20,724 nt of DNA from Desulfonema limicola (GTDB lineage: Bacteria; Desulfobacterota; Desulfobacteria; Desulfobacterales; DYRC01), in assembly GCA_020718925.1 (NCBI GenBank), contig DYRC01000034.1, positions 1 through 20,724 on the forward strand, given 5' to 3'. The position numbers and the translations under genes were made by a program. Positions 1-6,361 of the stretch are shown piece after piece (the first letter of the stretch is position 1; each line of letters starts with the position of its first letter). The notes under the pieces were generated by a model that saw only the letters and a program-made list of their open reading frames with translations, ran no database searches and was not told the DNA's origin.

Positions 1-500
1 CGGGTCGCGTGGAGCGCGGGAAGGTGAAAGTCGGCGAGGAAGTCGAGATTGTGGGTATCCGTCCGACAACGAAAACCGTCTGTACGGGCGTGGAAATGTT
101 CAGAAAGCTTCTGGATGAGGGACGCGCGGGCGACAACGTGGGACTGCTGCTGAGAGGCACCAAGCGCGAGGAAGTGGAACGCGGTCAGGTTGTGGCGGCG
201 CCGAAGTCTGTCAACCCGCATACGAAGTTCAAGGCGGAAGTGTATATTCTGAGCAAAGAGGAAGGCGGTCGTCATACGCCGTTCTTCACGGGCTACCGTC
301 CGCAGTTCTATTTCAGAACGACAGATGTTACGGGGATCCTGAACCTTCCGGAAGGCGTGGAGATGATAATGCCCGGAGACAATATCACGATCAGCGCGGA
401 GCTGATTACGCCGATTGCTATGGAAAAAGAACTGCGCTTCGCTATCCGGGAAGGCGGCAGAACCGTCGGCGCAGGCGTCGTCAGCGAAATTATCGCTTAA
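1..500 (+). CDS. tuf: Elongation factor Tu, 3' part (truncated by window edge)
   Basis: This is the C-terminal part of EF-Tu, the GTPase that delivers aminoacyl-tRNA to the ribosomal A site. The frame is open from base 3 and starts with GRVERGKV, which lies in domain 2. The GTP-binding domain is outside the window. Domain 2 continues through GVEMFRKLLDEGRAGDNVG and RGQVVAAP. Domain 3 is recognised by GGRHTPFFTGYRPQFYFRTTDVTG and by the end REGGRTVGAGVVSEIIA, which is typical of bacterial EF-Tu. The stop is 16 nt before rpsJ, so tuf (end of the str operon) appears to run directly into the S10 operon. The identity is certain. Whether a second tuf copy exists elsewhere cannot be told here. Confidence 0.98.
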   Translation, partial: GRVERGKVKVGEEVEIVGIRPTTKTVCTGVEMFRKLLDEGRAGDNVGLLLRGTKREEVERGQVVAAPKSVNPHTKFKAEVYILSKEEGGRHTPFFTGYRPQFYFRTTDVTGILNLPEGVEMIMPGDNITISAELITPIAMEKELRFAIREGGRTVGAGVVSEIIA

Positions 501-516
501 TGAAAGATTTGAGGCT

Positions 517-828
517 ATGATCACAAATACCAAGATCAGAATCAGGCTCAGGGCTTATGACCATAAACTTCTGGATCAGTCTGCGTCGGATATTGTAGAT
601 ACGGCGAATAAGACCGGGGCTAAAGTCGTGGGTCCGATTCCTCTTCCGACCCGGATTAATAAATACTGTGTTCTGCGGTCCCCCCATGTGGATAAAAAAT
701 CGCGGGAACAATTTGAAATGAGAACGCATAAGCGTCTTCTGGATATTCTGGAACCGACTCAGCAGACCGTGGATGCGCTGATGAAATTAGACCTTTCTCC
801 GGGTGTGGATGTGGAGATCAAGCTCTAA
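517..828 (+). CDS. rpsJ: 30S ribosomal protein S10
   Basis: S10 is a 30S head protein and, in E. coli, also the NusE subunit of antitermination complexes. The predicted 103 aa equal the E. coli length, and the start MITNTKIRIRLRAYDHKLLD matches the family N-terminus. The frame is open further upstream into tuf (to 415), but nothing there resembles S10, so ATG 517 is chosen. The Shine-Dalgarno (GAGG at 511-514) is only 2 nt from the start. Translation may therefore depend on coupling to tuf, which ends 16 nt upstream. The conserved segment GPIPLPTRINKYCVLRSPHVDKKSREQFE is present. First gene of the S10 section. Confidence 0.97.
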   Translation: MITNTKIRIRLRAYDHKLLDQSASDIVDTANKTGAKVVGPIPLPTRINKYCVLRSPHVDKKSREQFEMRTHKRLLDILEPTQQTVDALMKLDLSPGVDVEIKL

Positions 829-851
829 GAGCAACTGATTGGAGAAATGGC

Positions 852-1493
852 ATGTGTAAAGGATTGATCGGAAAAAAGATCGGAATGACCGGAATATTCA
901 CGCCTGAAGGTGATTATATCCCGGTAACCGTGGTACGGATAGGTCCGTGCAGGGTAACTCAGGTGAAGTCGGATGTAACCGATGGATACAATGCGTTGCA
1001 GTTGGGCTTTGAAGAAAAGAAACCCTCACGGATCACTAAGCCGCTGAAAGGGCATTTTGCCAAAAGCGGAGATAAATGCTTTGCCGTGATAAAAGAGTTT
1101 GCGGCGGATAACCCTGCACAATATACGCTGGGACAGACCCTTGTCGTAACCGATGTGTTCAATATCGGAGATCGGGTGGATATTGCCGGAACGAGCAAAG
1201 GACGGGGATTTACCGGCGTTGTGAAGCGGTACGGATTTCATGGCGGCGGACAAACACATGGCTGCATGAGCCAAAGAGTTCCCGGCTCTATCGGCGCCAG
1301 CGCGTGGCCTTCCAGAGTCGTTAAGGGCAAAAAAATGCCCGGGCATTACGGCAATGAAAGAAATACGATACGCAATCTGATGATCGTTGATATCAGACCC
1401 GAAGATAATATTGTATTGCTGAAGGGTGCTGTCCCGGGACCCATGTCAGGGGTCGTTGAAGTCATAAAACCCAAAATCGTTAAGAAGAAATAA
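852..1493 (+). CDS. rplC: 50S ribosomal protein L3
   Basis: L3 is an early-assembly 23S rRNA-binding protein whose long loop reaches toward the peptidyl-transferase centre. At 213 aa it is close to the E. coli length (209). It begins MCKGLIGKKIGMTGIF, and the central loop reads RVPGSIGASAWPSRVVKGKKMPGHYGNERNT (residues 142-172). E. coli L3 carries a methylated Gln just after GSIG. Here that position is Ala, so no PrmB-type modification is expected. The SD GGAG (841-844) is 7 nt from ATG 852. A nearer out-of-frame ATG at 847 reads only a few codons before a stop. A C-terminal lysine-rich tail is present. Confidence 0.97.
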   Translation: MCKGLIGKKIGMTGIFTPEGDYIPVTVVRIGPCRVTQVKSDVTDGYNALQLGFEEKKPSRITKPLKGHFAKSGDKCFAVIKEFAADNPAQYTLGQTLVVTDVFNIGDRVDIAGTSKGRGFTGVVKRYGFHGGGQTHGCMSQRVPGSIGASAWPSRVVKGKKMPGHYGNERNTIRNLMIVDIRPEDNIVLLKGAVPGPMSGVVEVIKPKIVKKK

Positions 1494-1523
1494 GCGGGGC
1501 CGCTGAAGGGGAGAGATAGAAAT

Positions 1524-2156
1524 ATGGCTGTCGTGGATGTTCTGAATATCAAAGGAGAAAAGGTCTCAGAGAAGGAATTACCGGATAATATCTTTAATAT
1601 TCCGGTGAAATCAGCTGTCCTGCATGATGTGGTTAAAATGCAGTTGACCTCGCGGCGCGCAGGAACAGCATCAGCAAAGCCTCGTAGCGAAATAAGCGGC
1701 AGCACGAGAAAATTATTTCGCCAGAAAGGGACCGGACGCGCACGGCGGGGAAATATCAAATCTCCGTTACTCAGAGGCGGCGGAGTGGTCTTCGGACCCG
1801 CACCCAAATCGTATGCGTATAAACTTCCGAAAAAAGTAAGAAGACTGGCATTGAAGATGGCGTTAAGCAGCAAATTTCAGGAAAACAAACTGGTGCTGAT
1901 GGATAATTTTGAACTGCCTGAAATCAGAACCAAAGAATGCCTGTCTGTCATCAGAACGCTGAACCGGGAAAACGCGCTGATTATCATCGGAGAAGAAAAT
2001 GAGAAGCTGGAGTTGTCTTCCCGCAACCTTCCCCGTGTAAAAGTATTGAGAACCGAAGGGTTGAATGTGTATGACATTCTGAAATATGACAATCTGATAC
2101 TGGTTGAATCCTCGGTACAAGGCATTGAAGGGAGGTTAGGCAATGAAGGAGCATGA
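1524..2156 (+). CDS. rplD: 50S ribosomal protein L4
   Basis: L4 binds 23S rRNA and lines the exit tunnel with its extended loop. In E. coli it also represses the S10 operon, but no S10-leader-like structure can be seen in this window. The protein is 210 aa (E. coli 201). The tunnel loop is clear at about residues 46-95, including KPRSEISGSTRKLFRQKGTGRARRG and the block GGGVVFGPAPKSYAYKLPKKVRRLAL. A GGGGAG SD at 1508-1513 lies 10 nt before the ATG. The 3' end overlaps rplW by 14 nt, consistent with translational coupling. Confidence 0.97.
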   Translation: MAVVDVLNIKGEKVSEKELPDNIFNIPVKSAVLHDVVKMQLTSRRAGTASAKPRSEISGSTRKLFRQKGTGRARRGNIKSPLLRGGGVVFGPAPKSYAYKLPKKVRRLALKMALSSKFQENKLVLMDNFELPEIRTKECLSVIRTLNRENALIIIGEENEKLELSSRNLPRVKVLRTEGLNVYDILKYDNLILVESSVQGIEGRLGNEGA

Positions 2157-2430
2157 CATTATCCGCCGTCCTCTGATGACGGAAAAGACCAATATTCAAA
2201 AGGATGAGCATAATCAATATACGTTTGAAGTGGATCGGAATTCCAATCGGATTGAAATCAGAAAAGCGATTGAACGTATTTTCAATGTCAGAGTGGCAAA
2301 TGTTCGGACAATACAGGTAAAGGGCAAGGTCAAGATGAGAGGCCGGATTGCGGGCAAGCGCCGGGATTGGAAAAAAGCGATGGTTACGCTGATACCGGGG
2401 GAAAGAATCCCGTTCTTTGAAGGAGCGTAG
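2143..2430 (+). CDS. rplW: 50S ribosomal protein L23
   Basis: L23 sits at the tunnel exit and is the docking site for trigger factor and SRP. The 95 aa protein begins MKEHDIIRRPLMTEKT and contains the pattern YTFEVDRNSNRIEIRKAIERIFNVRVANVRT, both typical of bacterial L23. The conserved glutamate used for trigger factor docking in E. coli (E18) falls in the FEVDRNSN strand region; the exact equivalent residue was not determined. The start is inside rplD (14 nt overlap), with GGAGG at 2131-2135 placed 7 nt upstream. Only 2 nt separate its stop from rplB. Confidence 0.96.
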   Translation: MKEHDIIRRPLMTEKTNIQKDEHNQYTFEVDRNSNRIEIRKAIERIFNVRVANVRTIQVKGKVKMRGRIAGKRRDWKKAMVTLIPGERIPFFEGA

Positions 2431-2432
2431 AG

Positions 2433-3254
2433 ATGACAATCAGAAAAGTAAAACCCACGTCTCCCGGACGCAGATTTCAGGAGTATTCGGGCTTTGAAGA
2501 GATTACCAAAACCGAGCCGGAGAAACGTCTTTTAAAAGTTCATAAGAAGACCGGCGGACGTAATGTACACGGACGTATCACATCACGGCATCGCGGGGGC
2601 GGACATCGCCGTCATTACCGGATAATTGATTTTAAACGGGATAAAATCGGCATTCCTGCACGGGTTGCCGCGATTGAGTACGATCCGAATCGTAGTGCAA
2701 GAATTGCATTGCTGTATTATGCAGATGGTGAAAAACGCTATATTCTGGCGCCGGTGAACCTTTCAGTCAACGATACGGTTATGTCAGGTCCCAATGCAGA
2801 TATAAAACCCGGAAATACTCTGCCGTTGAGCAACATTCCGCTCGGTACGCTGATTCATAATATCGAACTCAAGCTAGGAAAAGGCGGACAAATTGTCAGA
2901 AGCGCGGGCGTGTTTGCCCAGTTGATGGCTAAAGAAGATAAATACGCGCTGGTAAAGCTTCCGTCCGGAGAAGTTCGTAAGGTATTGATGACCTGCAAGG
3001 CAACCGTCGGACAAGTCGGAAATGTAACCCATGAGAATGTGTCTGCGGGCAAAGCAGGACGCAATCGTCATTTGGGCAGGCGTCCCAGTGTGCGCGGCGT
3101 GGCAATGAACCCGGTAGATCATCCGATGGGCGGCGGCGAAGGGAAATCTTCCGGCGGACGGCATCCCTGTTCTCCGTGGGGTCAACCTGCAAAAGGATAT
3201 AAGACTCGTAAGAACAAGACGACGAATCGCTATATCGTCAACAAACGGAAATAA
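2433..3254 (+). CDS. rplB: 50S ribosomal protein L2
   Basis: L2 is a large primary 23S rRNA-binding protein close to the peptidyl-transferase centre, needed for subunit association. Its 273 aa match E. coli exactly. The hallmark block RGVAMNPVDHPMGGGEGKSSGG is present, including the Asp-His pair (VDHP) equivalent to E. coli D228/H229. The second His found in E. coli (DHPH) is Met here. The N-terminal RNA-binding part includes GGRNVHGRITSRHRGGGHRRHYR. AGGAG at 2421-2425 inside the end of rplW serves ATG 2433. It is followed by an unusually long gap filled with heptad repeats (3255-3349). Confidence 0.97.
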   Translation: MTIRKVKPTSPGRRFQEYSGFEEITKTEPEKRLLKVHKKTGGRNVHGRITSRHRGGGHRRHYRIIDFKRDKIGIPARVAAIEYDPNRSARIALLYYADGEKRYILAPVNLSVNDTVMSGPNADIKPGNTLPLSNIPLGTLIHNIELKLGKGGQIVRSAGVFAQLMAKEDKYALVKLPSGEVRKVLMTCKATVGQVGNVTHENVSAGKAGRNRHLGRRPSVRGVAMNPVDHPMGGGEGKSSGGRHPCSPWGQPAKGYKTRKNKTTNRYIVNKRK

Positions 3255-3349
3255 GTGTTATAGGTGGAAAGTGGAAAGTGTTAAGTGGAAAGTGTTAAGT
3301 GTTAAGAGAAAACACATAACACATAACACATAACACATAACACATAACA
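3255..3349 (+). repeat. Heptad repeat array between rplB and rpsS, with inverted arms
   Basis: The gap is built almost entirely of 7-bp units in phase. From 3264: GTGGAAA, GTGGAAA, GTGTTAA, GTGGAAA, GTGTTAA, GTGTTAA, then GAGAAAA as a spacer, then five perfect CACATAA units (3313-3347). Read on the other strand, CACATAA is a rotation of GTGTTAT, so the two halves are inverted relatives. GTGTTA at 3299-3304, 3292-3297 and 3278-3283 can pair with TAACAC at 3317-3322, 3324-3329 and 3338-3343. This gives a long stem interrupted by an A-A mismatch every seventh base. The end of the gap carries GGAG (3356-3359), the rpsS SD. Confidence 0.95.
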
Positions 3350-3365
3350 TACGAAGGAGAAGTCT

Positions 3366-3653
3366 ATGCCGCGGTCGTTGAAAAAAGGTCCGTTTGTGGA
3401 CTTGAATTTATTGAAAAAAGTAACAGAAGCTCAGGAAAACCGAAGCACAAGAGTCATTAAGACCTGGTCCCGGCGGTCAACCATTCTGCCGGAAATGGTG
3501 GGAATTACTCTGGCAGTTCACAATGGAAAGAAGTTTGTGCCGGTATTTATCACAGAGAATATGGTCGGTCATAAGTTGGGGGAATTTTCACCTACGCGGA
3601 CATTTTACGGTCATTCCGGTGATAAAAAGACCAAAGTAGCAGGCAAGAAATAA
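3366..3653 (+). CDS. rpsS: 30S ribosomal protein S19
   Basis: S19 is a 30S head protein that forms a dimer with S13 and touches the 50S subunit through intersubunit bridges. The 95 aa protein (E. coli 92) has the standard start MPRSLKKGPFVD, the core KTWSRRSTILPEMVGITLAVHNGKKFVPV and the C-terminal block MVGHKLGEFSPTRTFYGH. GGAG at 3356-3359 lies 6 nt upstream of ATG 3366. The 111-nt gap upstream is the longest inside the ribosomal operon, so rpsS and the genes after it are the most likely to be partly uncoupled from rplB translation. 13 nt follow before rplV. Confidence 0.97.
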   Translation: MPRSLKKGPFVDLNLLKKVTEAQENRSTRVIKTWSRRSTILPEMVGITLAVHNGKKFVPVFITENMVGHKLGEFSPTRTFYGHSGDKKTKVAGKK

Positions 3654-3666
3654 GGGAGCTTAAAGC

Positions 3667-4011
3667 ATGGAAGTCAGAGCTTTATTAAGATATGCGCGTA
3701 TTTCTCCTCAGAAAGTCCGCAAAATCATCGGTGCTGTCAAAGGCAAGCCGGTGCAGAAGGGACTTGAGATTCTGAAGTTTTTGCCTCAGAAATCAGCAGG
3801 TCTTGTTGAAAAGATAGTGCGCTCCGCAGTAGCTAACGCGGATCAGAATGCCAATCTGGATGTGGATTCATTGGTTATTCAGAATATTACAGCGGATCAG
3901 GGACCTGTTCAGAAGCGTTTTATGGCAAGAGCGCGGGGCAGAGGAACGCGGATTGTGAAGCGGACAAGTCATATTACGGTTGTTTTAGCCGAAGGAGCCG
4001 GTGTCAAATAA
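3667..4011 (+). CDS. rplV: 50S ribosomal protein L22
   Basis: L22 binds 23S rRNA, and its long beta-hairpin lines the exit tunnel next to the macrolide site. The 114 aa protein (E. coli 110) starts MEVRALLRYARISPQKVRKI. The hairpin is recognisable in the last third: GPVQKRFMARARGRGTRIVKRTSHITVVL. No deletion in the hairpin of the kind known from macrolide resistance is evident. SD GGGAG (3653-3657) precedes the ATG. The stop overlaps the start of the rpsC SD by one base. Confidence 0.96.
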   Translation: MEVRALLRYARISPQKVRKIIGAVKGKPVQKGLEILKFLPQKSAGLVEKIVRSAVANADQNANLDVDSLVIQNITADQGPVQKRFMARARGRGTRIVKRTSHITVVLAEGAGVK

Positions 4012-4023
4012 GGAGGTATCAGC

Positions 4024-4671
4024 TTGGGTCAGAAAGTTAATCCCGTAGGACTGAGACTGGGTATTGTCAAAACATGGGAATCCCGGTGGTATGCCGGAAA
4101 GAATTATGCCAATTATATTCTTGAGGATTTCAAGATCAGGGGTTTTTTGAAAAAGAAGCTCTTTCATGCCGGCGTTTCCCGGATAGAGATTGAGCGATCA
4201 TCCAAGCGGGTGCGGCTGCGGATTTTTACGGCAAGACCCGGAATTGTCATCGGAAAAAAAGGCTCTGAAATTGAGCAGCTCCGAAAAGATATGGAAAAGA
4301 TGATCGGTCATGAGGTTCTGATTGATATTCAGGAAATCCGAAAACCGGAAATTGACGCCCAGTTGGTGGCTGAAAATGTAGCGCTTCAGATTACCCGGCG
4401 AGTGGCGTTCAGAAGAGCCATGAAACGCGGCGTAACATCGGCAATGAGATTCGGCGCTCAAGGCGTTAAAATTATCTGCGCCGGACGTCTGGGCGGGGCT
4501 GAAATGGCAAGAACCGAATGGTATCGTGAAGGTCGGGTTCCGCTGCACACACTCAGAGCAGATATTGACTACGGATTTACGGAAGCAAATACGACCTACG
4601 GAATTGTAGGCGTAAAGGTGTTCATCTTCAAAGGTGAAATCTTAAAGAAAGATCAGGCGACTGCCGGTTGA
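4024..4671 (+). CDS. rpsC: 30S ribosomal protein S3 (TTG start)
   Basis: S3 forms part of the mRNA entry channel. The family start MGQKVNPVGLRLG requires the TTG at 4024. It is preceded by a strong AGGAGG (4011-4016) at 7 nt. The type II KH domain covers about residues 38-107 with GxxG at G77-G80 (IGKKGSEIEQL). The helicase-associated basic cluster RRAMKR is at residues 130-135. The 215 aa are slightly shorter than E. coli (233) because the C-terminal tail is short. This is one of five ribosomal genes here starting with TTG. Confidence 0.97.
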   Translation: MGQKVNPVGLRLGIVKTWESRWYAGKNYANYILEDFKIRGFLKKKLFHAGVSRIEIERSSKRVRLRIFTARPGIVIGKKGSEIEQLRKDMEKMIGHEVLIDIQEIRKPEIDAQLVAENVALQITRRVAFRRAMKRGVTSAMRFGAQGVKIICAGRLGGAEMARTEWYREGRVPLHTLRADIDYGFTEANTTYGIVGVKVFIFKGEILKKDQATAG

Positions 4672-4683
4672 TAGGAGACGGAG

Positions 4684-5097
4684 ATGCTGAGTCCCAAAAA
4701 GGTAAAATATCGGAAGCAGCAAAAAGGAAGAATGCGGGGGCTGGCGTATGTGGGGTCCACACTGACTTTCGGGCAATTCGGACTTCAGGCTGTGGAATGC
4801 GGCAGATTGGATTCCAAACAGATTGAAGCTGCGCGTATTGCGATGACCCGTCATGTCAAAAGAGGCGGGAAGATGTGGATTCGGATATTCCCTGACAAAC
4901 CCATTACCAAGAAGCCCGCTGAAGTGAGAATGGGTAAAGGTAAGGGCGCTCCCGAAGGATGGGTGGCGGTAATTCGTCCGGGAAGCATATTGTATGAGAT
5001 GGAAGGTGTTACCAAGGAACTGGCTCAGGAAGCATTCCGGCTTGCGGCGTATAAACTTCCGATCAAGACCCGTTTTATAGAGAGGATTGATTTATGA
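4684..5097 (+). CDS. rplP: 50S ribosomal protein L16
   Basis: L16 is a late-assembly protein that helps position tRNA at the A and P sites. At 137 aa it is one residue longer than E. coli L16. It begins MLSPKKVKYRKQQKGRMRG and carries VRMGKGKGAPEGWVAVIRPG, where the Arg of VRMGKGKG corresponds to the arginine hydroxylated in E. coli. Two possible SD elements (GGAG, GGAG) occur within 4673-4683. The stop TGA overlaps the rpmC start in an ATGA, so the two are translationally coupled. Confidence 0.97.
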   Translation: MLSPKKVKYRKQQKGRMRGLAYVGSTLTFGQFGLQAVECGRLDSKQIEAARIAMTRHVKRGGKMWIRIFPDKPITKKPAEVRMGKGKGAPEGWVAVIRPGSILYEMEGVTKELAQEAFRLAAYKLPIKTRFIERIDL

Positions 5098-5291
5098 AAG
5101 CAAGCGAATTGAGACAGATGAGCGGCGAAGAGATGCAGCGCAAGGCAGATGATCTGAAGCAGGAATTGTTTAACCTGCGGTTTCAGCAGACCATCAATGA
5201 AATGAAAAATTCTCATAAGATGAAGCAGACCAAACGCGACATCGCAAGAATAAAAACCATCATCAGAGAAACAATGCAAAATGCAAAATGA
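5094..5291 (+). CDS. rpmC: 50S ribosomal protein L29 with repeat-encoded C-terminus
   Basis: L29 is a small helical 23S rRNA-binding protein near the tunnel exit beside L23. The 65 aa product begins MKASELRQMSGEEMQRKADDL and shows the signature ELFNLRFQ followed by QTKRDIARIKTIIRE, where family members usually end within a few residues. The final codons, encoding TMQNAK and the stop, lie in the heptad array ATGCAAA ATGCAAA ATGAAAA (5274-5294). The natural end appears to have been replaced or extended by the repeat. The start overlaps rplP (ATGA). Confidence 0.95.
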   Translation: MKASELRQMSGEEMQRKADDLKQELFNLRFQQTINEMKNSHKMKQTKRDIARIKTIIRETMQNAK

Positions 5292-5360
5292 AAAGTGCAA
5301 AAAACAATGTAAAATGCAAAAAAACACTTTGCACTTTGAACTTTTAATTTTGCACTTTTT
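5274..5360 (+). repeat. Heptad repeat array between rpmC and rpsQ, with 12-bp inverted repeat
   Basis: In-phase heptads are ATGCAAA (5274), ATGCAAA (5281), ATGAAAA (5288) and GTGCAAA (5295), then ATGTAAA (5307) and ATGCAAA (5314). The right part holds the inverse units (CACTTTGCACTTTG and so on). AAAAGTGCAAAA at 5291-5302 is a perfect inverted match to TTTTGCACTTTT at 5348-5359, followed by a T. The hairpin would carry a 45-nt loop and end in a T-run, so it could weakly resemble a terminator inside the operon. Bases 5326-5356 recur identically at 11284-11314. Confidence 0.95.
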
Positions 5361-5374
5361 ATAAGGCGGATGCC

Positions 5375-5635
5375 ATGATAAATAAGCGGGGAATGAAACG
5401 ACAGATGGTCGGAACGGTCGTGAGCGACAAAGCGGAGAAAACGATTATCGTTCTGGTCGAGAGGCTGGTCAGACATCGGGAATATCAGAAGTATGTCAGA
5501 CGGCGAGCCAAATTTGCGGCTCATGATGACGATAATGCCTGTAAAATCGGAGATACGGTTCTGATTATCGAATCCAGACCGTTAAGCAAGACCAAGCATT
5601 GGCGCGTGAGCAAAATATTGGCAAAAGCGGTGTGA
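5375..5635 (+). CDS. rpsQ: 30S ribosomal protein S17
   Basis: S17 is a primary 16S rRNA-binding OB-fold protein. The 86 aa protein (E. coli 84) shows MVGTVVSDKAEKTIIVLVERLVRH and the C-terminal signature GDTVLIIESRPLSKTKHWRVSKIL. The SD is poor: AAGGCGG at 5363-5369 is the only purine-rich stretch, 5 nt before ATG 5375. A nearer upstream ATG at 5370 is out of frame. The gene follows an 83-nt repeat-filled gap, which may lower its coupling to rpmC. Confidence 0.96.
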   Translation: MINKRGMKRQMVGTVVSDKAEKTIIVLVERLVRHREYQKYVRRRAKFAAHDDDNACKIGDTVLIIESRPLSKTKHWRVSKILAKAV

Positions 5636-5645
5636 GGATAAAACA

Positions 5646-6014
5646 ATGATTCAGTCAGAAACAAATTTGACCGCCGCAGATAATTCCGGTGCCAAGATAT
5701 TAAGCTGTATCAAGGTTCTCGGAGGGTCTAAGAGACGGTACGCCTCAATAGGCGATATTATTGTGGTGTCTGTCAAAGAAGCCATTCCGAATGCCAAAGT
5801 TAAAAAAGGGGATGTGCTGAAGGCGGTTGTGGTTCGCACCAAAAAAGAAATCAGACGTCCGGATGGGTCATATATCCGTTTTGACGATAATTCAGCGGTC
5901 TTAATCAATGCTCATAAGGAGCCGGTAGGAACCCGTATTTTCGGTCCCGTGGCAAGAGAGTTGCGTGCCAAACGGTTTATGAAAATTATTTCGCTCGCTC
6001 CGGAAGTCCTTTAG
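5646..6014 (+). CDS. rplN: 50S ribosomal protein L14
   Basis: L14 binds 23S rRNA at the subunit interface and is the docking site of the silencing factor RsfS. Its 122 aa are close to the E. coli length of 123. Family blocks are MIQSETNLTAADNSGAKILSCIKVLGGSKRRYASIGDIIVVSVKEA and the C-terminal GTRIFGPVARELRAKRFMKIISLAPEVL. GAGGATA precedes the ATG. The TAG stop contributes the first base (G6014) of the heptad array that leads into rplX. Confidence 0.97.
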   Translation: MIQSETNLTAADNSGAKILSCIKVLGGSKRRYASIGDIIVVSVKEAIPNAKVKKGDVLKAVVVRTKKEIRRPDGSYIRFDDNSAVLINAHKEPVGTRIFGPVARELRAKRFMKIISLAPEVL

Positions 6015-6041
6015 TGAGAAGTGAGAAATGAGAAATGAGAA
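6014..6041 (+). repeat. Four heptads spanning the rplN-rplX junction
   Basis: GTGAGAA, GTGAGAA, ATGAGAA and ATGAGAA follow one another without interruption. The first unit begins with the last base of the rplN stop codon. The fourth unit is the start codon and second codon of rplX plus the first base of codon 3. No other sequence lies between the two genes, so the array itself must supply the ribosome-binding site (GAGAA units). Confidence 0.93.
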
Positions 6042-6349
6042 GCAACATCAGAACAGATGATAAAGTGAAGATCCTTACCGGCAAGGATAAAGGGAAAATC
6101 GGCAAGGTATTGAAAGTGGATCGGAAGAAAGATCGGGTATTGGTGGAAAATATCAATATGATTACCCGTCATGTCAAACCGAGCGCCCAGAATAGACAGG
6201 GCGGCATGGTGAAGAGCGAAGCGGCTATTCATGTGTCCAATGTGATGCTGATGTGCAACAAGTGCATGACGCCGGTGCGGATTAAAATGAAGTACCTTGA
6301 AGATGGCAAGAAGGTACGCGTGTGCAGAAAATGCAGCGAAAATATCTAA
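6035..6349 (+). CDS. rplX: 50S ribosomal protein L24, four-cysteine type
   Basis: L24 is an assembly initiator that binds 23S rRNA. The KOW motif is seen in DDKVKILTGKDKGKIGKVLKV, and the 104 aa match the family (E. coli 104). The C-terminal part carries C74-x2-C77 and C97-x2-C100 around the typical YLEDGKKVRVC segment, a zinc-ribbon-like version missing in E. coli. The start ATG 6035 lies in a heptad repeat. The nearby ATG at 6028 is out of frame. The first residues MRSN are encoded by the repeat and its junction. The SD is weak (GAGAA at 6030-6034 touches the ATG; GAGAA at 6023-6027 is 7 nt away). Confidence 0.95.
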   Translation: MRSNIRTDDKVKILTGKDKGKIGKVLKVDRKKDRVLVENINMITRHVKPSAQNRQGGMVKSEAAIHVSNVMLMCNKCMTPVRIKMKYLEDGKKVRVCRKCSENI

Positions 6350-6361
6350 CGGAGAGCGATC

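Noticed and set aside
415..516. Longer S10 start inside tuf
   Set aside because: The extra residues are an out-of-frame reading of tuf and do not match the S10 N-terminus; ATG 517 gives the exact family length.
3313..3347. Regular repeats resembling a CRISPR array
   Set aside because: Units are 7 bp in direct tandem with no spacers and no cas genes nearby; they are simple heptads.
5274..5360. Insertion sequence or transposon remnant between rpmC and rpsQ
   Set aside because: No transposase fragment and no flanking target duplication; the content is explained by heptads and their inverse.
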